Assembly: GCA_964247385.1 (NCBI GenBank)
Contig: CAXTUB010000001.1
Span: forward strand, 62,001 to 126,000
Source: TMP-86 sp964247385
Lineage (GTDB): Bacteria > Pseudomonadota > Gammaproteobacteria > Steroidobacterales > Steroidobacteraceae
DNA length: 64,000 nucleotides
Direction: 5' to 3'
Under the pieces are notes generated by a model. That model did no database searches. It saw only the letters and a program-made list of their open reading frames with translations, and was not told the DNA's origin. A program made the position numbers and the translations under genes. Below are positions 27,939 to 35,602 of this stretch, piece after piece (position 1 is the stretch's first letter; every line of letters starts with the position of its first letter).

Positions 27939-29180
27939 CTGAGCTCGCGTCGAGTCGTCGTTACCGGTCTGGGGCTGGTTTCGCCCGTCGGGCATGACGT
28001 GCGCTCGGCTTGGGAATCCATCCTCGCGGGCCGTAGCGGCATTGCTCCGATCACCCGTTTTGATACGAGTCGTTTTCCGGTGCATTTTGGCGGAGAGATT
28101 CGTAACCTCGATCTGGACGCCTACATCAACGCCAAGGAGGCGCGTCGCATGGACGCCTTCATGCAGTACGGTGTGGTGGCAGGCATCCAGGCCATGCGCG
28201 ATTCGCATTTCGAGGTGGACGATGCGAATTCCGAGCGCGTCGGCGTGCTCATGGGCGCAGGCATGGGTGGATTGGAATCGATCGAGGAGACTTATCGGCG
28301 CTTCATGGAAACCAATTCGCCGAAGAGGGTGTCGCCGTTCTTCATTCCTTCCAGCATCATCAATCTCGTGAGCGGCCACCTCTCGATCGAATTTCGTCTC
28401 ACGGGCCCGAATCTTGCGGTCGCCACGGCTTGCACCACGTCGACTCACGCGCTTGGGCTCGCAATGCGCTTGATCCAATCGGGCGATGCGGATGCCATGC
28501 TGGCCGGCGGCTCGGAGATGTCGACGTGCTACACCGGGGTCAGCGGTTTCGCGCAAGCCAAGGCGTTGTCGTTGCGCAACGACGACCCGCAGGGTGCGAG
28601 CCGGCCGTGGGACAAGGATCGCGACGGCTTCGTCATGGGCGATGGCGCCGGCGCCATGATGCTCGAGGAATACGAGCATGCCAAAGCGCGCGGTGCGAAC
28701 ATCTATGCCGAGCTGATCGGCTTCGGCATGAGCGGAGATGCCCATCACGTCACCGCACCGCCCAGCGATGGCGAGGGTGCGCGCAAGGCGATGACCCGCG
28801 CGCTTGAAAATGCGCGAGTGCCGGCAGATGCCGTTCAGTACGTCAATGCACATGCCACGTCCACGGAAATCGGCGACTTGGCTGAAACCAAAGCGATTCG
28901 TCGAGCCTTCGGCAGTGCGGCCGATGCACTCGCGGTGAGCTCGACCAAATCCATGACCGGACACTTGCTGGGCGCCGCCGGCGCGGTCGAGGCGATCTTC
29001 TCGGTGCTTGCTCTGCGCGACCAGGTCGCTCCGCCCACCATCAATCTGCATGAGCCTGGCGAGGGCTGCGATCTCGACTACGTGCCGAATACGGCGCGGC
29101 CAATGCCCATTCAATGCGTTCTTTCCAACTCGTTCGGATTTGGCGGCACTAACGGCTCGGTCATTTTCCGGCGCGTTTGA
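27939..29180 (+). CDS. fabF: 3-oxoacyl-ACP synthase II
   Basis: A 413-residue condensing enzyme that extends acyl-ACP chains. Catalytic Cys in VATACTTSTHALG, His in NAHATSTEIGD and His in MTGHLLGAAGAVE are all present. The family N-terminus (SRRVVVTGLGLVSPVG) is encoded directly after a CTG at 27939. Between the in-frame TAG at 27924-27926 and this point there is no ATG, GTG or TTG, so either CTG or an ATC (27930) initiates; an AGGA stands upstream. The first ordinary start (GTG 27999) would delete the first beta strand. Confidence 0.94.
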   Translation: MSSRRVVVTGLGLVSPVGHDVRSAWESILAGRSGIAPITRFDTSRFPVHFGGEIRNLDLDAYINAKEARRMDAFMQYGVVAGIQAMRDSHFEVDDANSERVGVLMGAGMGGLESIEETYRRFMETNSPKRVSPFFIPSSIINLVSGHLSIEFRLTGPNLAVATACTTSTHALGLAMRLIQSGDADAMLAGGSEMSTCYTGVSGFAQAKALSLRNDDPQGASRPWDKDRDGFVMGDGAGAMMLEEYEHAKARGANIYAELIGFGMSGDAHHVTAPPSDGEGARKAMTRALENARVPADAVQYVNAHATSTEIGDLAETKAIRRAFGSAADALAVSSTKSMTGHLLGAAGAVEAIFSVLALRDQVAPPTINLHEPGEGCDLDYVPNTARPMPIQCVLSNSFGFGGTNGSVIFRRV

Positions 29181-30561
29181 CCCGCTGCAGCTGATCGAGC
29201 GCTGGCCGGACCGCTACCCCGCGCTTTTGGAAAGCGGACCGCGCCAGCAGGTGCGCGCAGCGCAGGGTCAACGTATTGTCGATGACGCCCGTTTCGACGT
29301 CGTGCCGTTTGCGACGGGCGATGCGCTCTTAGCCGCCTCGGGTCGCGGATCGGGAGATTTCTTGCAGCGCTTGGCGTGCGAGTTCCGCGGCGAACGATTC
29401 CTGGAGCGAGCACCGTGCGAGAGTCCGCAATTGCCATTTCGCGGCGGCTGGCTGCTCTTTCTCGGCTATGAGCTCGCGCGGCAAATCGAGCCCAAGTTGG
29501 TGCTGCCGCCGAGCGATGAGCCCTACGAGGCTCTCGCATTGAGATGTCCGGCTGGATGGATTGGCGACCGTCGAGCGCAGCGCGGGTGGCTGGTGTGCGA
29601 GCCAGGGTGGGAGCACTTGCTCGATCTCTTCGAGCGGGACTGTGGCATGGTCGATCAGGCAACCGGCGTGAGCGGGGAGGGCGCGCGGGCGGCGGCGCAG
29701 ACCCTTGAATCCGCGCAGAGCTGGCGCGCCGCGGAGAGCGACCCGCAGGAATTCCTCGGGCAAGTAAGGCGCTGTCTCGACTACATCCGCGGCGGCGAGA
29801 TTTATCAGGCCAACTTATCGCGCGCCTGGCGCATTGAGAGCGATGCAGCGCTGAACCCAGTCGATATCTATCGAAGGCTTCAAAAGGCTAATCCGGCGCC
29901 CTTCTCCGCGCTGCTGCGATTTCGAGACTACGCCATCATGAGTTCTTCGCCCGAGCGGCTGATGAGCGTGTCTGACGGCAGGATTTCGACTCGGCCCATC
30001 GCGGGCACGCGGCCGCGCGCGCGCGCGCGCCGCGCCGATGAAGCGCTGCTTGCACAGTTGCGGGGCTCGGAGAAGGAGCGCGCCGAGCACGTGATGCTGA
30101 TCGACCTCATGCGCAACGATCTGGGAAAAGTGTGCCGCGGCGGCAGTGTTCAAGTCGACGAGCTCATGAGCATCGAGACGTTCGCGCACGTCCACCACAT
30201 CGTCTCGAACGTCAGCGGCGAGCTTGCGGACGGAGCGACCTTCATCGATGCCATTCGCGCTCTTTTTCCCGGAGGCACGATCACGGGGTGTCCCAAGTTC
30301 CGCTGCATGCAAATCATCGCCGAGCTGGAAGGGGAGGGCCGCGGCGCCTACACCGGTTCGATTGGCTACATGAATCGGGACGGAAGCGGTGATCTCAACA
30401 TTTTGATTCGCACCGTGACCATGACGTCGAGATCCACGCAGTTCCGCGCCGGCGCCGGCATCGTCGCCGATTCACAGCCGCAGCGCGAGCTCGAGGAGAC
30501 TCGGGCGAAGGCGCTCGGCTTGATTCGCGCGCTCGGTGGCTCGGGCAGCGCCGCGGTGTGA
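29140..30561 (+). CDS. pabB: Aminodeoxychorismate synthase component I
   Basis: About 473 residues of a chorismate-binding enzyme that makes 4-amino-4-deoxychorismate for folate. Motifs: IRGGEIYQANLSR, SSSPERLM, RPIAGTRPR, DLMRNDLGKVCR, GGTITGCPK and GAGIVADSQPQRE. PabC follows at once, which separates it from TrpE, although the PIAGT motif has Ala where E. coli PabB has Lys. The start is uncertain: a TTG at 29140 inside the end of fabF is the last ordinary start before the family domain. Its TGA overlaps the pabC GTG. Confidence 0.9.
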   Translation: MAALTARSFSGAFDPLQLIERWPDRYPALLESGPRQQVRAAQGQRIVDDARFDVVPFATGDALLAASGRGSGDFLQRLACEFRGERFLERAPCESPQLPFRGGWLLFLGYELARQIEPKLVLPPSDEPYEALALRCPAGWIGDRRAQRGWLVCEPGWEHLLDLFERDCGMVDQATGVSGEGARAAAQTLESAQSWRAAESDPQEFLGQVRRCLDYIRGGEIYQANLSRAWRIESDAALNPVDIYRRLQKANPAPFSALLRFRDYAIMSSSPERLMSVSDGRISTRPIAGTRPRARARRADEALLAQLRGSEKERAEHVMLIDLMRNDLGKVCRGGSVQVDELMSIETFAHVHHIVSNVSGELADGATFIDAIRALFPGGTITGCPKFRCMQIIAELEGEGRGAYTGSIGYMNRDGSGDLNILIRTVTMTSRSTQFRAGAGIVADSQPQRELEETRAKALGLIRALGGSGSAAV

Positions 30562-31403
30562 CCACCGTCATTTTCGTGAACGGCAAGCGTTCGAGGCACG
30601 TCTCGGCCTTGGACCGCGGCTTGCAATACGGCGATGGATTATTCGAGACCCTGCGCGCGCACGCGGGACGCATCGACTTGCTCGAATATCATTTGGACCG
30701 CTTGCTCACAGGTTGCCAGCGGCTCAAATTGAAGGTGCCGCGCCGCGCGGCCATGCGCGCCGAGATCGAGCGCGTTGCGGCACCGGCATCGAAGAGAAAT
30801 GCGCGGGCGGCCGCAGACCTCGTGATCAAAATGATCGTGACGCGCGGCAAGGGCGCTCGTGGCTATCGCGCGCCAGCCGGCGTGATGGCGACGCGCATCG
30901 TGACATGCGAAAGCGCTTCGCAAGCGATCAATCTTTCATCTCCCGTCAGCATTCGAGTGTGCGACACGCTCGTCGCGGAGCAACCGCAGCTCGCCGGCCT
31001 GAAGACTTTGAACCGTCTCGATTCCGTGTTGGCGCGCAGCGAATGGCGCGGCAACCACGTGCTCGAAGGGTTGATGCTCGATGGCCACGGTCATATCGTG
31101 TGCGGCACCATGAGCAATGTGTTCGTTGCACACGGAAACAAGCTATCGACTCCTCCGATACGCCGCGCCGGCGTCGCGGGCGTGATGCGCCGCTGGGTCT
31201 TGGAAAACGCCTATGGCGTGAAGCTCGAGGCACGCGAGCGCCTATTCGGGCTCGCGCTCATCGAGCGCTCGCCCGAAGTTTTCATCACCAATGCAGTGAT
31301 AGGAATACGCTCGGTGGGGCGCATTTCCATGAAAGGACATTCCGTGGACAAGCATTGTTTCAGCGCTGCAGACGCGCTGCGCGCATTGTTCGCGGCGCGA
31401 TGA
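30558..31403 (+). CDS. pabC: Aminodeoxychorismate lyase
   Basis: A 281-residue fold-type IV PLP enzyme that releases p-aminobenzoate from aminodeoxychorismate. The N-terminus has VNGKRSRHVSALDRGLQYGDGLFET, and the middle has LKTLNRLDSVLAR with VCGTMSNVF, both typical. The start is a GTG overlapping the pabB stop; the stop overlaps the mltG start. A single copy between pabB and mltG is the common gammaproteobacterial order. Confidence 0.93.
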   Translation: MTTVIFVNGKRSRHVSALDRGLQYGDGLFETLRAHAGRIDLLEYHLDRLLTGCQRLKLKVPRRAAMRAEIERVAAPASKRNARAAADLVIKMIVTRGKGARGYRAPAGVMATRIVTCESASQAINLSSPVSIRVCDTLVAEQPQLAGLKTLNRLDSVLARSEWRGNHVLEGLMLDGHGHIVCGTMSNVFVAHGNKLSTPPIRRAGVAGVMRRWVLENAYGVKLEARERLFGLALIERSPEVFITNAVIGIRSVGRISMKGHSVDKHCFSAADALRALFAAR

Positions 31404-32434
31404 GGCGTTTCCTCGCATTCCTGGGGGTGGCCGGTGTCACGGTGGTCATCGCAGCCGCCGGGCTCTGGTGGGCAGCGTGCACGCTCGATGCGCCTTCGAC
31501 ACTCGCCGCACCCCTGGTTTATCGCGTGGCGCCGCACGCGCGTTTCAGCCAGGTGGCGGCAGATCTCGAACGGCAGCAGGCCATCGCGCACTCATGGATT
31601 TGGATCGTGCATGCCCGCGCGACCGGAATGGAGACTCGCATCAAGGCGGGCGAGTATTTGCTCGCGCCGCACAGCGCGCCGCGCGACATCTTGCGCAAGC
31701 TCGTGGCGGGCGAAGTTCTCTTGCACACGCTCACGATTGTCGAAGGCTGGCGCTTTCAAGATTTGCGCGATGCCATTCATAAGACTCCGGCCATCGCGTC
31801 GACCCCGTTGAATGATGCCGCTCTGATGGCTCGGGTGGGGAGCCCCGCAGAGAGTGCCGAAGGTCAGTTTTTGCCGGAGACATATAAATTCCCTGCGGGC
31901 ACCAGCGAAATCGAGATTCTGAACAAAGCGCATCAGGCGTTGGTCACGCTGCTCGGCATGGCGTGGGCGAGCCGTGATGAGCGCCTGCCGCTACATTCCG
32001 CCCAGGAGTTGTTGACGCTCGCTTCAATCGTGGAAAAAGAAACCGCGCTGCCTGCAGAGCGGCAGAAAATTGCGGGCGTTTATGCGCAGCGGCTCCTCCA
32101 GGGCATGCGATTACAGGCCGATCCGACCGTCATTTATGGCTTGGGCGCGCGCTATGACGGCAATTTGCGCAGCGTCGATCTGCACACCGACGGACCTTAC
32201 AATACCTACATGCGCGCAGGCTTGCCGCCCACGCCGATCTGCTTGCCGGGTGCGGCTTCCATCCGTGCTGCCGCGCACCCTGAGATGAACGGTGCTCTGT
32301 ATTTCGTGGCCACCGGCCGTGGCGATGGCAGTCACACGTTTTCACAGACGCTCGATGAGCACAATCGCGCGGTAGCGCAGTTCCTGCAGCGCACGCGCGC
32401 CGGCGAGGGCATGCATGGTGCATCCGGCCAGTGA
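31400..32434 (+). CDS. mltG: Endolytic murein transglycosylase MltG
   Basis: A 344-residue inner-membrane lytic transglycosylase that terminates nascent glycan strands. N-terminal helix at about residues 4-25. The YceG domain shows QFLPETYKFP, the catalytic glutamate in LASIVEKETALPAER, QADPTVIYGLG and YNTYMRAGLPPTPICLPG. ATGA overlap with pabC; tmk follows. Confidence 0.95.
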   Translation: MRRFLAFLGVAGVTVVIAAAGLWWAACTLDAPSTLAAPLVYRVAPHARFSQVAADLERQQAIAHSWIWIVHARATGMETRIKAGEYLLAPHSAPRDILRKLVAGEVLLHTLTIVEGWRFQDLRDAIHKTPAIASTPLNDAALMARVGSPAESAEGQFLPETYKFPAGTSEIEILNKAHQALVTLLGMAWASRDERLPLHSAQELLTLASIVEKETALPAERQKIAGVYAQRLLQGMRLQADPTVIYGLGARYDGNLRSVDLHTDGPYNTYMRAGLPPTPICLPGAASIRAAAHPEMNGALYFVATGRGDGSHTFSQTLDEHNRAVAQFLQRTRAGEGMHGASGQ

Positions 32435-32468
32435 AGCCGCTCAATGGGCAGCCGACGCACGCGATGTC

Positions 32469-33104
32469 ATGAGTTTCATTACGTTCGAAGGAGTTGAAGG
32501 CGTTGGAAAATCGACGCAAGTCAAGCTTCTCACCGACTCTCTCCGTGCTTCAGGAATCGACTGCATCGCAACGCGTGAGCCGGGCGGAACTGTTTTCGGC
32601 GAGCGGGTGCGCGCATTGGCTCTGCAGCCAGAATCACCATCGCCGATGGCGGAGTTGCTATTGATGTTTGCCGCTCGGGCGGTGCATTTGGAAGAAGTAA
32701 TTCGTCCGGCGCTTGCCTCCGGCCGGTGGGTGGTATGCGATCGATTCACCGATGCAAGCTTTGCGTATCAAGGCGCGGGGCGCGGCTTGCCGTTCGATTT
32801 GATCGAATCACTGAAGCAACACGTCGAGCAATCGACTGAGCCGGATTTGACCATTCTGCTGGACTTGGAGCCCGAGCTCGGCCGCGAGCGAGCGGCGGCG
32901 CGGGATTCGCAAAACAAGGCCAAAGACCGATTCGAGACGCAGAGCGCGGAGTTCTTCACGCGCGTGCGCGCGGCGTATCTCGAGCGGGCGGCGCGGTTCT
33001 CGGACCGTTTCATCGTGGTGGATGCCGCACGTCCCATCGGCGCCGTGCACGAGGCGATTTGCGATGCGGTCCGCGCGCGCTGCAGCCGCGCGGTATCGGG
33101 TTGA
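32469..33104 (+). CDS. tmk: Thymidylate kinase
   Basis: A 211-residue kinase that phosphorylates dTMP. P-loop FEGVEGVGKSTQ, DRFTDASFAYQGAGRG (DRX motif) and the lid region RERAAARDSQNKAKDRFE with basic residues are present. The start MSFITFEG fits the family, although the frame is open upstream. TGATG overlap with holB. Confidence 0.95.
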   Translation: MSFITFEGVEGVGKSTQVKLLTDSLRASGIDCIATREPGGTVFGERVRALALQPESPSPMAELLLMFAARAVHLEEVIRPALASGRWVVCDRFTDASFAYQGAGRGLPFDLIESLKQHVEQSTEPDLTILLDLEPELGRERAAARDSQNKAKDRFETQSAEFFTRVRAAYLERAARFSDRFIVVDAARPIGAVHEAICDAVRARCSRAVSG

Positions 33105-34093
33105 TGCAAACCGAGCTGGCCACCGAATATCCGTGGTTGCGCGCAGCGCTCGGGCGCGCCGCGACTGCAATCGACAGCGGCCGAGTACCGCACGCGATCT
33201 TGATCCTTGCCCATCCCGGGCTGGGCGCAGTGGCGCTTGCTGATTTTTTTGCCGCGAGCATGCTGTGCGGAAACGCCCCGAAACCTTGTGGACGTTGCAA
33301 TGCCTGCCGGCTGCTCGTCGCGGAACATCATCCGGATTTGCATCGAGTGCGGCGAGAGCAGGACGCGCAGCAAATCAAGGTGGATCAGATTCGCGCGCTC
33401 ATCGATTCGCTGTCGCTGACGAGTTTTCGCGGAGGCTATAAGGTGGGCATCATCGAGAACGCTGAGTCGATGAATGCCGCCGCCGCGAACTCTTTGCTGA
33501 AGACCTTGGAAGAGCCCGCCGGCGACACGCTCTTGCTCCTCGTGGCGGCTCGCGCACACCGTTTGCCGCCGACCATCGTCAGCCGCTGCCAACGCATCGC
33601 CATCGATGCGCCGAGCACGGCGCAAGCATTGGAGTGGCTGCGCGGCAAAGGCGTGTCTGAAGCTCATGCCCGCAGCGCATTGCATCTGTATCCGGGTGCG
33701 CCGCTCGCGGCGCTCCAAGCCGACCACGCGGCGTGCGCCGCGCTGGCGCGCGACATGCCCGCGACGCTGCAGGCGCTTGCCGAACGCAGCGCCGATGCAT
33801 CGAGAGTCGCGGATCAATGGGCGCAAAGCACCCCTCTCCTGCGCCTCAGTTGGCTTGAGACCTGGGTCACACAACGCATTCGAGAGCAAATGGCGCCCGC
33901 CGCCGGCAATGTCAAATCTGTCGACCCAGTCGGCTTGTCTGCTTCTTTACTTAAGGCGAAGATACGGCCGTTATTCCACTTGCTGGGCGAGGTTCGTCAG
34001 GTGCGGCGGTCGGCCGATTCAAGCCTCAATCTTCAATTGGCCCTGGAGAGCTTGCTGATTCGCCACTTCGCCGGCGCAACGAGTGCGTTTTGA
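33104..34093 (+). CDS. holB: DNA polymerase III delta-prime subunit
   Basis: A 329-residue clamp-loader subunit. It lacks a working Walker A (HPGLGAVALADFF), as delta-prime does, and has the zinc-module cysteines in CGNAPKPCGRCNAC, then VGIIENAESMNAAAANSLLKTLEEP and the SRCQRI arginine-finger-like motif. It starts at the ATG overlapping the tmk stop. Confidence 0.93.
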   Translation: MQTELATEYPWLRAALGRAATAIDSGRVPHAILILAHPGLGAVALADFFAASMLCGNAPKPCGRCNACRLLVAEHHPDLHRVRREQDAQQIKVDQIRALIDSLSLTSFRGGYKVGIIENAESMNAAAANSLLKTLEEPAGDTLLLLVAARAHRLPPTIVSRCQRIAIDAPSTAQALEWLRGKGVSEAHARSALHLYPGAPLAALQADHAACAALARDMPATLQALAERSADASRVADQWAQSTPLLRLSWLETWVTQRIREQMAPAAGNVKSVDPVGLSASLLKAKIRPLFHLLGEVRQVRRSADSSLNLQLALESLLIRHFAGATSAF

Positions 34094-34440
34094 GAACACC
34101 CAACAATAAGCCCGGTTTGTTGACGCTGACCATCAAGGATAAGAGCGCGCTGTATCTTGCTTATATGCCGTTCGTGAAAAACGGCGGCTTATTCATCCCG
34201 ACCAATAGCAATTACCGTCTCGGCGACGAAGTATTCATGCTGCTGAACTTGATGGGCGAGGAAGAGAAACTGCCGGTGGCGGGGCGGGTGATCTGGATGA
34301 CGCCCAAGGGCGCTTCATCGCGGCGCACGGCCGGCATCGGCGTGCAGTTCAGCGATCAAGATCGCGGCAATACGCAGAAAAAAATCGAGAACTACCTGGC
34401 CGGCGCATTGGGCGGAGACAAACCGACTCACACCATGTGA
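34090..34440 (+). CDS. pilZ: PilZ-domain protein
   Basis: A 116-residue single-domain protein of the type IV pilus PilZ group: LTLTIKDKSALYLAYMPFVKNGGLFIPT, LLNLMGEEEKLPVAGRVIW and GIGVQFS. The RxxxR and DxSxxG cyclic-di-GMP motifs are not evident, as in PilZ orthologues that do not bind the nucleotide. It starts at a TTG overlapping the holB stop. In Xanthomonas and Pseudomonas it follows holB and is needed for pilus biogenesis. Confidence 0.9.
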   Translation: MRTPNNKPGLLTLTIKDKSALYLAYMPFVKNGGLFIPTNSNYRLGDEVFMLLNLMGEEEKLPVAGRVIWMTPKGASSRRTAGIGVQFSDQDRGNTQKKIENYLAGALGGDKPTHTM

Positions 34441-34458
34441 CCTCGAGACGCGCGGTGG

Positions 34459-35511
34459 TCACTGGCGCGCATCGATGGCGGCGAGCCCGCCGCGCAGCAC
34501 GTAGGCATCGAATCCACGCTCGCTCAAAATGTACGCCGCGGCCGAGCTGCGCCGACCCGTGTCGCAGCACACGATGTACGGAATCTCCTTGTCCAACATG
34601 TTGAGCCTCAAGCGGATGAAGTACAGCGGAATATTGATGGCATGATCGATGTGAAAATTTTGGAACTCGCTCGGCAGGCGCACATCGAGCCAATTGCCGC
34701 GCTCGGCGATGATGGCCTTGGCTTCCTCGTAGTCCACCCATTGCAATAGCGGCTCGTTCAACAGGGTCTGGAAATCCTGCTTGTTGAGCCGCATGAGACT
34801 TCCGTCGGTGGCCATGGTGACGGTCGCATTGCGCTTGGCCTCGGCGATCAGCGCCTCTTCTCCGAAGCTATCTCCCGCGTTGAGTTCCGCGAGTTTGATG
34901 CCCTCCTTATTGAGCGGCGTCTCGCGGGTGACCACGCACTTTCCCGAAACGACCACGTAAAAATAATCACCGTCCGTGCCTTGCTTGATGACCACATCGC
35001 CAGCGTTGTAGTTGATGCGCTGCATGCGCATGAAAATCGCCTGGATGTTGGCGGGAGGAATGCGGTGAAATGCTTTGGTCTGCAGCAGCGTCGTCATCCA
35101 ATCGCCGGGCTCGTCATCGCCGCCGCGATTCAGCTCTTCAACCTCGTACTGACCGGTTTGATCCCACGTCAGCAGCACGTCCAGCAAGTCGCTGTCGATG
35201 CTCAAATATTGAACGTTGTCGAGTGCGCGGGCCGTGTACTTGCGGGGTAGCTGCGGCGCGAGCGCCGCGCGCGCTTGCGGCGTGCCGCCGCGAATCACGG
35301 CCGCTACTTTTTCACCGGCGGAAAGCTCGACACTTCCCGCAACCACGTACAGGGTGCGCTTGTCCGTGTCGCCTTCCTTGAAGAGGATGCGGCCGCCCGC
35401 GAGCTCTTTGATATGCGTCTTGCGCGCCAGCGCCGCTACGTTTTCCGCCTTGAGGCCGTCCAGGGGCGCAAAAGTTTTCAGCAGCGAGACTTCGACCGGC
35501 CGCTCTTCCAT
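34459..35511 (-). CDS. Cyclic nucleotide-binding protein fused to rhodanese
   Basis: A 350-residue cytosolic protein. Two cyclic-nucleotide-binding-like beta domains (about residues 10-115 and 145-255; the second has GDSFGEEALIAEAKRNATVTMATDG, the phosphate-binding cassette region) precede a rhodanese domain (about 260-350) with WLDVRLPSEFQNFHIDHAINIP and the active loop CDTGRRSS. The rhodanese loop cysteine is present. An AAGGTAG site precedes the ATG. No DNA-binding domain is present, so it is a sensor or enzyme rather than a Crp-type regulator. The ligand is unknown. Confidence 0.85.
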   Translation of the reverse strand: MEERPVEVSLLKTFAPLDGLKAENVAALARKTHIKELAGGRILFKEGDTDKRTLYVVAGSVELSAGEKVAAVIRGGTPQARAALAPQLPRKYTARALDNVQYLSIDSDLLDVLLTWDQTGQYEVEELNRGGDDEPGDWMTTLLQTKAFHRIPPANIQAIFMRMQRINYNAGDVVIKQGTDGDYFYVVVSGKCVVTRETPLNKEGIKLAELNAGDSFGEEALIAEAKRNATVTMATDGSLMRLNKQDFQTLLNEPLLQWVDYEEAKAIIAERGNWLDVRLPSEFQNFHIDHAINIPLYFIRLRLNMLDKEIPYIVCCDTGRRSSAAAYILSERGFDAYVLRGGLAAIDARQ

Positions 35512-35602
35512 TTCTACCTTTAAAAACCAGCACGTCGGGTTTCGCCGGAACGGCGCGATCTTAACATAGGCACCCGTGCGGCCTTGGCAGGCAGCGTTGC
35601 GC

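Noticed and set aside
30005..30035. GC-repeat tract in pabB as a phase-variation site
   Set aside because: The short alternating CG run encodes ordinary Arg/Ala codons in a conserved surface loop region and is too short to suggest slippage.
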